Of a stretch of DNA of 64,000 bases, positions 18,709 to 32,626 are shown in pieces. This stretch comes from Balamuthia mandrillaris (Eukaryota; Discosea; Longamoebia; Balamuthiidae). Position numbers and translations under genes: made by a program. The stretch's first letter is position 1. Each line of letters starts with the position of its first letter. The notes under the pieces are model-generated. The model worked only from the letters and a program-made list of their open reading frames with translations, had not been told where the DNA came from and ran no database searches. Location of the stretch: NCBI GenBank assembly GCA_031835245.1, contig JAVKOQ010000211.1, positions 26,768-90,767 on the forward strand, written 5' to 3'.

Positions 18709-21700
18709 TCATTCAAAGTCATCGACCTCAAAGGTCCATCGTCCAGTCTCCGGCACGTAATCCACAAAGCGCGTGTTGGTGTTCTTCAGCTTTCTGATAA
18801 ACGCGGACAACCTCTTGGGAGTCATAGACAACCGCTGTTCATCCAGAGGCGCGCCAACGTTCTTGCTTCTCGGCCAGCACTTGTCCAACGTGACTCTCGC
18901 CCTCTTGTTCAGCCCTTGGCCTTTGGGAGGCTTCTCCGTGTCTCTCGCTCCTGGGTAGACCTCGATCTCGTTGGGATGGAATAGGACGGTGCTGTCCAGG
19001 TCGAGGCCCCTCACGTCGGTCTTGCCCAGGAAGACGACCTTGCCGTAGCCCTTGCGCCCGACGGCGAAGTCCTGTACGGCTCGCAGCTGGGCGGGGTGCA
19101 TCCTCCGCAGCTCGGCCATGCTGGGCACTGTGTAATAGTCCGGCTTGGTGAGGATGGGCAGATTTCGGTCGGTGGCGTTGAAGTTGATGTCCTTTTCCGT
19201 TGCCGCTCCGCCGCCCGAGACGTGTCGGCTGTAGAATTCATCGTAAGAGGACATGACCTCGTCTTCTTCTATGGTGGTTGTCTCTGGCTGTTGTTGTTTA
19301 CGTTTGAAGGGATCACGAAGAACGCTGCCGGGTTCCACTCGACGTGGCGTAACTTTCTTTGGAGTGAGTTGTGGAAGTTGTTGTTCTTCAGGAGAAGATG
19401 GTTTGGCTGCAGGAACTTTGGTGGTGGTAGTACCGCCCGGAGTTGTCAAGTTTACTGCAGGCGGTTGTTGTGGGCGAGTAGTAGGAGCAGCTGCATCTCG
19501 TCGTTCACGCTCTTGCCGAATGGTAGCGGCCGATAAGCTTTCCTTCTCTTTCTCCTTTTCTTTCTCAGCTTGAAGAGAAGGATACATTTGTTGATAAGGA
19601 GAAGATGGTTGTTGTTCCCGTTCACGTTGCTGACGAGCACTTGCTGCTGCACGAGAGGTAGGGGCGGTCACTTCCGGCATCTCCCCAGATGAATCTATCA
19701 CCAGCTTCAAACGAGACTGGAAAATTTCTGGAGTCGCTGTCACTGCCTTACCCTCAGCACCAGCGGCAACGCCAACTCCCAATCCTGCTCGTTCCGCTCC
19801 GCCTGCTGCTAGCTCATCAAAGATGCCAGCTGTGCGAGCCAACAATCCCCCTTTGCCGGCAGCTGCTCCTCCAGCGCCACCTACAGCGGAAGCGAGATAT
19901 CCTCTAGGCTTGATCTTGGCGGCGGAACGTGGAGTAAGCTTATAGTGAGGCATGGCTTTGCCACCGGAGGGAGTCCCGCCTCGCTTGGAGGGAGTACGTA
20001 GAGAGCTGATGGCAGCAGCAGTGGAAGCAGGAGAAGTGCCCCGAGCGGGAGAGAGCGATGGAATGTGGCCAAAGGGATCTGCGCCAATGGTAGGCGCGGG
20101 GATAGTGGCGGTCGCTGCGGTGGTCGCTGCCGGGGTGCCAAAGAGAGAAGTGCCGGTGCCACCACCGAGAGAGGAAGGAGTGCCGAAGAGAGAGCTTCCT
20201 CCGCCACCTAGTAGTCCTCCTGTGGTGCCAGAGGTTCCGCCAAAGAGGGAGGAGGTTCCTCCTGTGGTGCCACCAGTAGCGCCAAAGGTGGTGCCACCGA
20301 ACAGGGAAGAGCCGCCGCCAAGAGTGGAAGTGGTGGCAGATGTCGTAGTGGAAGGTGTGCCAAAGAGAGAGCCAAAGGAAGTTCCACCGGTGGTGGATGT
20401 GGTGGTTGTGGATGGGGCAGCACCAAAGAGAGAGGATCCAGTGGTAGTGGTAGAAGGCGTGCCAAAGAGAGAAGAGCCTGTAGTGGTTGTTGCGGGCTTA
20501 GCTCCAAACAAGCCACCAGTGGTGCCACCAGTAGCGCCAAAGCCGCTAGTCGTACCCCCTCCGCCAAATAGGGAAGTTCCTGTGGTCGCTCCACCGCCGC
20601 CGAAGAGAGAAGATCCAGTGGTGGTAGTGGCAGAGGGTGTAGCTCCGAAGAGAGACGAACCGGTGCCGCCAGAAGTGCCACCGAAAGCAAAGCCCCCACC
20701 AGTAGACGGAGTAGTGGAAGGTGCGCCAAAGGAAAAGCCAGCGGAAGGAGCTGTTGTGCCGCCTCCGCCGCCAAAGAGAGAAGAGCCAGTGGTAGTAGTG
20801 GTGGAAGGCGTTCCAAAGAGAGAAGAGCCAGTGGTGGTAGTGGTGGAAGGAGTTCCACCAAACAATGAGCTGCCCCCAAAGGCAGGAGCAGTTCCTGCTG
20901 ACGGCGCTCCAAAGAGGGAACTGCCGCCACTGGTTCCACCACCACCAAAGAGCGATGTGCTAGCGCCTGCCGTTGTTGTGCCACCGCCACCGAAGAGAGA
21001 AGAACCTGTGGTGGAAGGAGCTCCGCCAAAGAGCGAAGAGCCGGTAGTGCTGGTGGTGCCGGTGCCAAAACCTCCGCCGCCGCCTCCAAAGAGAGAAGAG
21101 GTGGTAGTGGAGGGAGTGGTGGTGCCGCCAAAGATGGAACCGCCAGTGGTGGCAGCGGCGCCCGTGCCACCTCCTTTGCGACCCATGGAATAGTCCTCAA
21201 AGCGAAGTTCCTCAAAGGACTTGGTTTGGTAGGCTGGCATCGCCGACACGTTTTGAATGTACATTGTGCCATTTTGTGGATCTTTCATCTAAATACAGAA
21301 AGAGAGAGAAAAGAGTGAGCAAAAGAAATAAAAACCAAAGCAGAAGAGCAAAAGTTTACATACCGTTGTAGGTTCAAACTTGGGAGTGCCAGTGCCCTTG
21401 GTCGCCGCTCCAAAGGCCGCGCCTCCTCCAAAAGTGCTCGTCGTGGCTCCGCCTCCTCCAAATCCTCCAAAAGAGGGAGTAGAACCGGAAAACGCAAAGC
21501 CGCCAGAGCTAGTGCCGGGTGTGGTGCTGGTGCCACCTCCCCCAAAGAGAGAGGAGGTGGTCCCGCCGGTGGCACCGCCGCCAAAGAGCCCGCCGCCTGT
21601 TTGTCCAAAGCCAGAGGTGGAAGTGCTGGGAGCGCCAAAGATTGAAGATCCTCCGCCGCTTGCTGCTCCTGTTGTACCTCCAAACGGGCTTGATTGGGGA

Positions 21701-21772
21701 GCTCCTATTGTTAAAACAGTATGTTAGCAAACAAAGGAAAGGGAGAGAGGAAGAGAGGGGGAGAGGGGGGGG

Positions 21773-21815
<43 letters not shown>

Positions 21816-22000
21816 AAAAAGAGAGAAGCCGTCCGACCAAAAGCACTGCCAGTGGAAGCTCCAAAGGTGAAGGGCGAGGAGGTGGAGGTGGTGCCGGGTG
21901 TGCTAAAGGCGGAGCCAAAGGCGGGTTGTGTGCCACCTCCGCCGCCAAACAAACCGCCGCCCCCACCGCCGCCACCTCCAAACGAAGTACTGCCAAACAT
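18709..22000 (-). CDS. NUP98: Nucleoporin Nup98 (GLFG repeats, GLEBS, APD) without Nup96
   Basis: Exons 21838-22000, 21364-21704 and 18709-21288 join to 1,027 residues. The N-terminal two thirds are Gly/Thr/Ser-rich with dozens of S-S-L-F-G or F-G repeats, the cohesive FG domain of the pore. The segment F-E-E-L-R-F-E-D-Y-S at about 190 matches the GLEBS motif that binds Rae1/Gle2. The end matches the Nup98 autoproteolytic-domain fold (G-R-K-G-Y-G, Y-P-E/P-P-K-G-Q-G-L-N, R-A-R-V-T-L-D, P-E-T-G-R-W-T-F). The protein stops at D-D-F-E, where other Nup98 proteins have H-F-S followed by Nup96. The His and Ser needed for self-cleavage are therefore absent and no Nup96 is fused. Intron 1 holds a sense-strand CT array. 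Confidence 0.95.
21750..21830 (-). repeat. Pyrimidine array in NUP98 intron 1
   Basis: On the sense strand a CT repeat and C-rich stretch begins shortly after the GTCGGA donor and fills most of the intron. Confidence 0.88.
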
Positions 22001-23141
22001 TTGTGTTGTGTGTCTGTCTGTGTGTTGTGTTTTCAAATGAAGAAGAAGAAGAAGAAGAAGAATAGATTTGGCTCTCTGTTGCAGAGCCCTTTCCTGTTTT
22101 GTTTTGCTCTCGCTGTCGATTGAAAAACACTTTTTGCTTTCTCACTTATATCTCTACTTCGTGTCTCTTTTTCCTCTTTTTGTTATGATCTTTCGGTTAG
22201 CCTTTTCTATTTATAGAGGATCGGAGGAGGAGAGTCAATGGGGGGAAAAAGGAACAAGACGGCAACGAGAGGGGAAAGGATGAAAGAGAAGATGTGCTCC
22301 TTGTGAGGATTTAAAAAAAAAACAAACTTGCGTTTATTTTTATTTGACTATTTATTTCCAACAAACGAGAAATAAATAGGGGAGGAGGAGTGAGTTGCCA
22401 AAGAGAGAGAGGGAGGGAGGGAGGGAGGGAAAAGTTGAAGATGTTTTTTCGGCAAAGCGGTGGGGAAAAAAAAAACACAAGGTGAAGTTAAAAAAAAGGG
22501 GGGGAATGGGGACGAACCTCTCTCTTTGAGTTACTGCGGTAGTGGGGGCAGCGAGGCTTGAGTGGATCTGTTTTTGTTTTTTTTATTGCGTAGCGGAAAG
22601 CCTTTTTTTTTTCTTTTTTGCTTCTAGAACGTTTTTTTTTGTTTTGGCGGAAGCTTCCGGTGAATTTTGTGGACATTCGAACTTTCTGCGAACTTTCGTG
22701 TTAATTGTAATAAGGATCTTCCTTACCTCATTTTATGAATTTTCATTGGATGAATGTTTTTGCGTCGACAACAGATGATCTAAAATAAGATCAAACTTGT
22801 GGAATTTGTGGAATGTACTCTAACTCCATTTTTGGTTGTGCTAGGCAGGGCGTCGTTTCATCTGATAACAACACTGTTGAGGCTTGTGTACAAGGGGGAC
22901 AAACAAAGTTGGGACAACCAAAAACAACAAGACCAGAAACTACCGTTGGAACGAAGAAGAAGGAGTGCGAAGCCAAGTTTTTTGACAAACAGGTTCTGGC
23001 TTGAGGTGGGAGGCATAAAAAATAGAACAACAAGGAGAGGAGAGAAGGAGAGAGAAAGAGGAAGGAAACAGGGACTGCTCATAGATTGTTTTGTTTCGGA
23101 TGGGGCTTTGTTTTTCAGAGCGGTACTGAAACAGGAACAAG
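22001..23141. other. Divergent intergenic region between NUP98 and the giant kinase-like gene
   Basis: Holds the 5' flanks of two divergently transcribed genes: (GAA)n at about 22,038-22,062, GGGA repeats at about 22,400-22,430, and long A and T runs at 22,310-22,640. No further gene is supported. Confidence 0.5.
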
Positions 23142-26100
23142 ATGACCGAAGAAACACCACCTGCCGCTACTGCTGTTGTTGTTGCAATTGAAGTGGAAGA
23201 TGCTGTTCTTTCGATCCGAAAGTATCACCACAATACAGCAACTTGGTAAAACCAGTCTCTCTCTTCTCTCTCTTCGCTCTTATCTCTCTCTTTTCTCTCT
23301 CTCTCAAGTCCGAGTCTTATCCATGCTCATCCCCTTTTCATCGTTTCGAACAGGTGTCTTCTGGGAGAGGGAAAGGAGAACGGTTACCGTCAACTCCAGT
23401 TGCTGAAGCAAGGAACATCGTTGGACTACCTTCTCGCCACTGTGAAGTCCAACACCCTGGCTGCCTCTTTTACTTTCCTTCGATGGCCGTCCGTGGAAGG
23501 GGCAGGCGCCAAAGAGCTGTTCATCCTCCTGCACATCAGCAAAGACGAAGCAATACCGAAGGATGAGGACAAAGGAAGGGCGTATCCTAGCGACATCTCC
23601 GTCATCCAGGCTGCCAAAACATGTTGTCAGGTTTGTGAAGGCGTCCAGCTCTCTTTGGGTCGACGGGTGTGCTAACATCCTTCCATCCAGCCTTTCGATC
23701 TTTTCCTGTCTCTTTCACGCTCCGAACTTAACCCGACTCGTCTGCAACAAGAGCTGTACAAACACGTGACTCCGCTCGATCCTCCTCTTTCACCCTCCTT
23801 CTCTTCTCCTTCCTCACATTCACATCCTCCCGAGTCCTCCCGTCTCTCTTCCGCTCCTTTGTCCTCTCGTCGTCCAATCGGCGGAAGAGGGAAAGAACGG
23901 GAAAGAGAGCCCTCCACTAGGAAGGAACGGCGGACCTCTTCTTCCTCGTCTTCGTCACCCTATTCCTCCTTGTCATCCCCTCCTCCCTCGCCATCTTCCT
24001 CCTCCGCCTCTACCTCTCCCTCCTTGTCAAAGTCATCCGAAGGGCGGAAGCATCCCAAACAAGAACAGCCCCACGCCTCGTCTCCTTCTGCTTCACCTTC
24101 CTCCTCTTCTTCCGCCTCCTCCTCCAGCCGTCGGTTCGCTCAGTCCGCGGAAGCTCTGAAGGCGTTTCGAACTGGTTCTCAGAAGAGGACGACGAAGAAG
24201 AAGGATAGGAGGAAAGAAGGCGCAGACGACACAAACGAGAAAGAAAAGAAAGGGACAACAGAGGAGGAGGATACTTCCTTAACACCTGCAACGCTCACGG
24301 CATCTTCAAAGAAGAATGCAAAGCGAAGCAAACGCAAAGGGGACGCCGATGCAGAGAAACCCACGAAGAAGAAGAAAAAGCAGAAGAAGAGCAGCACCAC
24401 CAAGAAAGAAGCAGAGACTCCACGCAAGAGAAGACGAGCGACCGAAGGAGCAGAAGGAAGCAGCACAAGCAACAACGGCGCGTTGGGGTCCACGCCAAGA
24501 GCTCCTCCTTCTTCGCAGCAGCATGGCAACAACAAAGATGGCAAGAAGACAAAGAGAAGAGGGAGCAAGAGCGAAGGAGCAACCACGCCGACCACGCCTC
24601 GCTCCTCCGCCAAGTCTACGAGGAGACGAAGAAAAACGGACGAGCTGGTGACCTCCCAGAGCAGCGAAGATAACAACAGCACGAATGGGGCAAAGGAAAC
24701 GAGCACTCGCACCAGGCGTTCACGGAGCCGCAGCACCGGCCAGCTGCTCAGCAAAGAGGTCCTCGAGGGAGGAGACCTTCTTCTTGGCCCAAGTGAGGTT
24801 AAAGACAAAGAGGAGAGCAAGCTCACTTCAGAAAGAGAACTTGGAGGAAGACATGAAGAAGAAGGAGAAGGCGAAGTAACGGAAGGGAGGCATAGCATGG
24901 CCTCGCGGATCCTTCGGAGCGGGCGAAGACGGAGCACGTCCACCACCGCCATGGTGAGGGAAGAGAGCAACACGAAGGATTACAAGGACGGAACAACACG
25001 GTCCAGGAGGTCCTCTGTTCATGTCGATGGAAGCGACTCGCCTCAACACCGTCCACTCAACCTCATTGACAAGAAGGAAGAAAGAGAAGTAGAGGACGGA
25101 GGAACTGAAGAGAAGAGTTTGACTACAGAAAGGGAGCGAGGAGGAGCACCAATGTTGGCCACAAAGACGAAGGGCTCCCCTTTGCCGTCGCCGAGAAGAA
25201 CGTTAGCAGGAGCGGGAGCGGGAAGCAGCAGCGACAGAGACAAGATACCAAGCCCTGCTTCCACCATTACTCGCTCCAGGCAGCCAACCATAACGACACA
25301 ACATGAGGAGGAGGAGAAAGAAGAAGAAGAAGTACAAGCTGAAGTGGACGAAGGAGATGAAGAAAGAGCCATCAAACAACAGCAAATAGATGCTCCGAGA
25401 CAGTTTGCAAGGCTCAGTCGCAACAGCAGCGTTCTGGAGCAGATCCTCAACTCTGCGGATAGCGATGATGCCCTCGAGGACAGCCCTTCTTACTCTAAAC
25501 TGAAGATGCAACACCGGTTGAAGAGAAAGAAGAAGGTGAAGAAGGTGAAGCATGACCAGACCAAGGCGACGACAATGATCAAAGAGGCTTCTTCCGCTCC
25601 TACTGCAGTAGCATCAACACCAAAGAAGACAAAGACGAAGAAGAAGGCGACGAAGAAGAAGAAGAAAGCGAAAAAGGACAAGCCAAAGAAAAAGGAAGAA
25701 GCAGTGGAGGACCAAACGCCAACAATGTTGATAGCAGAAAGCAAAGAGAAGGAGAAAGAACGAGAAGAGAGTGACGACAATCGTCAGCTGAGGGACAAAG
25801 CGGAAACAACAAACTCGCCTTTATCGCTGCAGAATACGTTACTTCTTCCCATCATTGAAGAAGAAAAAGAAGAACGGCATCAACCACAACAACGTGAAGA
25901 ACAAGAAGAACAAAGCACACCATCTACTCATCGAGAAAGATGTAAAAGTCAAGACTGGAGCAACTCTTCCCCCGGCAATTCACATCGTCAAAGCAAGCTA
26001 CACGAAGAATGTGGATCCGAGTCGAAGAAAGAAAAGCTCCCTCTCTTTCGCAAACGAAGAGGCAGCTTCAGCAAACTATTACCTCGAATAGGCTCCTCCG

Positions 26101-29100
26101 GCTCTTTCTTTCACGTTCTCTCCACTCCAGTTCGGAAACATGCCACTTCTTCCTCTTCTTCTTCTTCGTCAAAACGTTCACACGATTCTTCTCCTCCAAC
26201 AACTCTCTCTGGGCTTGTTCCGAGACCTATAAAACCTTATGGCCCAAACACCAAACGAGTGGTTGTTATAGAAGGTGGTCAAGAGATCGAGATATGGAGA
26301 GAACCTTCTCCTCCCCTTCCTCCTACTGCCATCGAGATGAAGGAGGAAGATGCGGAAAAGAGAAAAGAGAAAGAAGAAGTGAATGAAGAAGCAGAACAAA
26401 GAAAAGCAACAACACCAACAACTGTTCCCATAGAGAAGGAAGCAAATCGCCTTCATCATCTTCAAAACGAGGAACGAATGTTGAAAGAGTTGGAAGACAG
26501 AGTTCTGAGAGATGCCAAAGAAATGGAGCTGCGCCTCATCATGGAGAACGTGGACGATGCCAACCTGCCTCGCGTTCAATCCAATGGCTCCTTCTTCATC
26601 ACTTCCTCCCTACAAGTCATCAACGAACGCAGAAAGTTATCGTTTTTCCCTTACAACGACAAAGTAACACAACACCACTCCCGTCGAAGAGCAAAGAGCG
26701 CTGGCAGTTCTGTAGAGTTGAAAGCGAGTATTCGTGATCGTGATGTCCTCTCTTCTTCGCTTTCTGGTATGAGAAAGAGAGCAGAAGCAGGTGAAGGAGG
26801 TAATGATAGAAGACCGCCGCCACCTTCAATAAGGGCTGCAAGAAGACGTTCCGCCAAGCTTAATGAGCATCTATTAAATGCTATGGACGAAAGCTTAGAG
26901 AAAGAACAGCCGTTATACATCGAACGAAGATATTCCGTCGCTGCTCCCTCATCATCAGCTCCTGATTCTCTCGTAGATGAAGATTATGAAGATGAAACAG
27001 AGCGAAAGGATAATTCTTCAACTTCTTCGAAGAGGGCAACAATGACAGCGATAAAGGAATACTCTGATACTGACACAGAAACGGAGACCGAGACAGAGAC
27101 GGAGACTGAAGGAGAAGGAGAGGTGAGGCGTCTATTCTCCATCGCTCCTTCCTCTATTGTATTGCCTCCTCCGTCCCCTCTGTCCCGCTCTTCCTCTAGA
27201 ACCACAAAGTCAAAACCGCGGCAAAAGAACAAACGACGACGAGGCCGAAGCAGACGAAAAGAGATGGAGATTGCAGAACTTAGACGATGGAGAGAAGAGT
27301 CTGAGGATCGTCTCGAACTCAGAAGAAGAGATCTCGTTCATCACACCTCTTCTTCGTCTCCTTCTTCCCCTGCTTCTGTTCGTCCCTCCTCACCTACCTC
27401 TTCTTCTTCTTCTTCTTTCGTATCACCTCCCGCGACTTCTTTGATTGCTGAAGTTCGAACGAGAAGTCCCCAAGCAAGTATGGCGCTCAACATCAACTTA
27501 CTTATACTCAACTCGAAGAGGGATGAGATGACCAACTCGATGACGAACTTGAGCGAAGAGGACAAAGAAAAGATTCAGCGCTCCAAAGAGGAGATCAATC
27601 ACCGAAAGACATTGTTTCTGGCTCAAAAACATACTTTCCTCCCTCCTCTTCAACAAGTTGATGGCGGAGGAGTAAGAAGAAGAGCAGCCCCATTTGCTTC
27701 TGCTTCTGCTGATGTTGGCGGAGCAGTGTTAACGAGAGTGACACGTTCGGCAAGTAGTCCGCCAGCTCCTCCTTCTGATCTTCTGACCAACCCTCTCTAT
27801 GACGAAGAGGAGATGGATAAAGAAAGCGAGGTAGCAGAAGATGATGGCGAAGACGAAGAGACCCTTTATAGTAGCACTTGTTCGTCTGACTCTGATGAGG
27901 ACCTTTCTGAAGATGGTGAAGAAGAAGACGAAGAGGTAAGAGATGACCAAGTGTTTACTTGGCATAATGTCCCAACTCCTATTTCTACCGATAGAGCTAG
28001 AAAGCTCTCTTCTTCCACCCCAGTTTTATCCTCTTCGGCTCTTGCTTCTTCTTCAGTTGCTGCCACTTCTTCACATTCCTCTCTTTCCGTGTCCTCTCCC
28101 ACTCTATCCAAAAACTCACGCAGAGCGTCTTCTTCATCCTCGCACGCTTCTTCAGCTTTGTTGCATTCTTCTCCTTCCGTTTCTTTTGCGACGAAGGTAT
28201 CGAACCCATCCTCAAAATCACAAAACTTAAAGAGAGAAAGAGATGGAGGGAATGCTTCACCTTCTTCTTCCTCTCCGCTTCGCACCATCAAAAAGAACAA
28301 AAACCAAAAGAGAATCGTGATGAAAAAGAGCAGAACACAAAAGAAACGCAAAACCACGAACAGTGCAAAGGAGCAAACAGTGATGGAACGAGCTGGGGAA
28401 GAACAACGAAGCCGAAGGAGGAAAAGAAGAGGAAAAGCGGGCGGCAAAACCTCTTCCTCCGCCTCGCAACGAAGAAGAAAAGGAGCAACACGACACAAAC
28501 GGAGCAACTCCCATGAACTCCGAAACGGGGCTTCCATCGGCGCTGTTCCTCGGTCTCGCTCTCGTTCTTTGGGCGAAGAGCTGGTCGAGGACAATAACGC
28601 TGAACACGACTTTCTTCTAACTGCTTCCTCTTCAACCAGTTCAGCCATTTACAAAAATTCTGTCAGCCACCAAGTTGGAGGAGGAGGAGAGTCAGAATTC
28701 CTTCCTCCGAGGTCCAGAAGCGAGTCTTCCATCTCCTCTCATGTGATGAGCAAAGAACACGGAGATGGAGAAGGAGGAGAACTCCAACAAAAAGGAGGAA
28801 GAAAACGATCAGCAACAAATGATGATGAACCACAACAAGAAAGCAACAATGGCAGCAACAGAGAGAACAAAGAGAAACAAAAGACGAGTTCGCCGTTGTT
28901 AGGATGGAGGCAGATAAAGTCCCGGTTTGAGAACAAGCGAGACAAAGAGAGGAAGAGGGAAGAACAACGGGTCGAAGGAGGAATAACAGAAGAGATAACA
29001 ACGTTTAAGGAAGTGGAAGACATGAACTTTTTGCAGTTCCTGAGAACGACGGAACCGCCACAAGCACGTTCCTTCAAGGAAGTTCAGAAGCAGAAGGAAA

Positions 29101-30227
29101 AGGAGAGGAAGAGACAGGCCAAACTTCGAAAGAAAGAAAAGCGAGTGATGGGTAGCCTCCGAAAGAGCTCCATCGAATCCTCGACATCAACGCCCTCATC
29201 CTCCAACACAAACTTGGAAGCTCTTCTCATTCATAGCAACAATAGAGCAAGCCATCATCAACAAGTTGGAGGGGGAGGAAGACCGCGAAGCAAAAGCTTT
29301 GGAATGTCGGCTTCCGAAGCAAACACGTTGCAACACAACCTGTTGCTCTCTCCTTTACCTCTCGACTCAGTGTCTCCTTCGACAGAGCAGATGTTAACAG
29401 AACGAGAGGAGAAAGCAAAGGTGTTGTTGCCATCTCCATCGCTAGTGCTCTCTTTCGAAGAGGATGGAGCATCGGGAGCTGGAGTGGGGGTCTTAGGCAT
29501 GCTCGGAGGAAACATGGGAGATGGAAGCGGAAGTGGCGGAGGAGGAAGGAGGAGCAAGGACAAGTCCCTGTCGGATGAGAAAAAGAGGAAGAAAAAGAAA
29601 CTTAAGAAAGAGGATAGAAAGAGGAAGAAAGAGATGGAGAAGCTACTGAAGGAGGTGGAAGAGGATCAGGAGGAGATACGTCGTCAACAGAAGAAGATGG
29701 AGGAAGAAATGAGGAGACAACACAAGGAAAGGGAGAAGGAACGGCGGAAAGAGTTGGCGAAGGTCGAGAAAGAACGGAGCAAACAAAAAGAACAGTTACA
29801 ACAGAGCGCCAATAATAATGGCGGCATTTCTCCTCTTCTTTCCTCTCCAAAAATGAATAACACAAAGTTGGAAGATGGTGGACTACTTCCGCAACGGGGA
29901 GGCCTTTCTTCTTCTTCAAGTCGCTTCGACTTTGGAGCAGGCTTCACTCGACCAAGAAGCAATACTTTTCATGGCGAAGGAACCTTTCCTCCACCTCCAT
30001 TCCTCGATGATGGTGTAGATGTTGGAGGAGATAGAACCGTAAGTGAAGCAATACCAACGAATGTTGCTGCTTTGGATGTTAGCATCGCGGCTGCTTTGCC
30101 GAAACGATTTATGGGCACTCCTTCACTTGGTACGCTTATACAAACTGGTGGCATTCATTCAGATGACGAACGACCTGCTAGGCATTACCGCCTTGGTTTG
30201 TGTTTCCCCAACCGCACTTGTCGTTCT

Positions 30228-30270
<43 letters not shown>

Positions 30271-31423
30271 TTTCTTCGTTGTTTGTTGTTTTTTCTCTTC
30301 TCTCATTTTTGGGGCAACCAAAGCAGGCAAGGAAACGGCGACAGGTTCGTCGGGCGAAGAAAGTGCCACAAACAACATGGTGGATGGCAAGCTTGTTCTC
30401 TCTTCTTCTTCCGGCAAGGGAAGTGGACGTGAAGACGCCGAAGTTTTAGAAAGCAACGAAGCGGACTGCAATGATTCCAACGCTTTAGTCTCTTCCTCTT
30501 CGGCAAACACTGCTTTGGCTTCGAGCGGAGACAACTTTCACAGCACGAGTTGGATGTCCTCCGAAATGGCGACGCGCCTTTGTAAAAGTGCAGGAGGATT
30601 GTTGGTGATCAGCGAAGAGAAAGAGAAGGAGAAAGAGAAAGAGAAAGAAAAGCAATACGTGAAAGATGGAACACCTCGATCCGAAATTCTAGGTCGTCGC
30701 AGAGGAAGCAAAACATCAACAACAACGGCATCATCACCCTCCTCTTCGTCAGCAACAGAACCACTGTCACAAAGCGGAGGAATGTCTGTCTACCATGGTG
30801 GAGATGTATATGGAGCGGCTATTGAAAGAATACTGAAGCAGGAGGAGGACATCCATAAACAGTTTCAGCTGTATCGACTGAAGGATGGAGCTTGTCCAAC
30901 GCAACACGAAAAGAAAGAGCAGCTCAAGTTCTTGTTGAGGCGCTACAAACAGCTCATAGGAAAGATAGAAAACGATTTGGAAATGGCCTCTTCATCTTCA
31001 TTGAATAATATTAATCATCAAAGCGGAGGAAGTGGAGATCCTTCTTCTGGTTCGAGCGTTTCTTCAACTCCTCGTCAAGTCGCAACAACACCAATAACAA
31101 CGCCAGCAACCACTTCGAGACGTATTTCGGTTGAAACTTGGAGACTTCGTTGGGAAGATATTCTGTTTTCTTCTTCTTTGGGGGCGAAAAGAAGAGCAGC
31201 AACAACGAGAATCAGTGGAGAGGATGATGATGACGAAGAGGAGGACGCGCCTAGAAGTGTCGTGGAAGCGATTTATCGCGGAAGCGCTGTGTTGGTCAAG
31301 TTTTTGTTGTCGATTGGTAACAAGGAGGCCCATGAGGAAGTGGATGCGTTGGAAAAGGAGATATCCTCCCTGGCGTATGCCCTTCTTCCTTCTTCATTTC
31401 TCTTCCTTCTTCATTGCTCTTTC

Positions 31424-31509
<86 letters not shown>

Positions 31510-32549
31510 CTTGTTGTTCTTCTTCTTCTTTTCCTCCTCCTCCTTCTTCTGCTTCGGCTTCTTCCTCTTCGTCAGCATCATTCTCTCCTCTGATTCTCGT
31601 TGAGCTTAATTGCCATTTATTCATCAATTTCGTCATGCGAACAGGTCGATACGACATGCAGCGATACAGCAATGCTTCGGGTTCACGTACAACCAAAAGG
31701 ATTTGTATCTGGTCACAGAACGAACCTTTCACCCGAATCTCAATCGATTGCTGGTTGATGAAAGCAAAAAACTAAGGTTCGTTTCTTCTCTTGTTTCAAT
31801 GTAAGCAGAATCAAGGAATGACTCACTTCTTTGTCGCAAGTTGGCGGATGAGAATTGAACTGGCGAAAAGTGTGGCAGAAGCTGTGGCCTTTCTGCATTC
31901 AAAGAACATTCTTCATCGTGACATCAAGTCTCGCAACATTCTGGTTAGCCTTCACTTTTCTATGACTCTCTCTTCCCCGTCTCGTTCTCTTTCTCTGACA
32001 CAAAACCAACATAGGTGACTCCAACTCTTCACACAAAACTTATCAACTTTGCCTTCGCTCGTCGCCTCGAAGAGGACGGATCCTTCCTCCGCCTCAACAC
32101 AAAGAACAACATCAACAACGAATGCGTGTGGTTAGCTCCTGAAGTCATGTTAGGAGAGCGTCACGACCAACGCGCCGACATCTTCAGTCTCGGCATCCTC
32201 TTCTTCGAGGTCATCACCAGAAAACAGGCAGTGAGAGAGTTTCACAGGAACAGCGATGCGGGCTATTCGTTGGATATGAGGAGAATGTGGCCTTTGGTGC
32301 CGGAGGACACCCCACCGGGCTTCTTACGGTTGGCGGAGGATTGTTGCAGCATCGATCCCACAGCGAGGCCAATGAGGAAGCATGTGCTGGCTCGATTAGC
32401 TGAGATAGAAGATAATCTTCCTGGTTATTTTTACTTCTTCTTTTTCTTGTTCTTCTTGTTCTTCTTGTTCTTCTTGTTCTTCTTCTTCTTCTTCGTCTTC
32501 TTCTTCGTCTTCGTCTTCGTCTTCTTTTCTTCTTGTTGTTGTTGTCTTG

Positions 32550-32626
<77 letters not shown>

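Noticed and set aside
19952-21272. 413-residue Pro/Val-rich plus-strand ORF and a 354-residue Leu/Ala-rich minus-strand ORF
   Set aside because: Both are out-of-frame or antisense readings of the repetitive NUP98 FG domain.
24179-28648. Several 100-260 residue minus-strand ORFs opposite the giant gene
   Set aside because: Their Leu/Ser/Phe-rich composition is what antisense reading of Lys/Glu/Arg codons gives. There are no splice signals or motifs.
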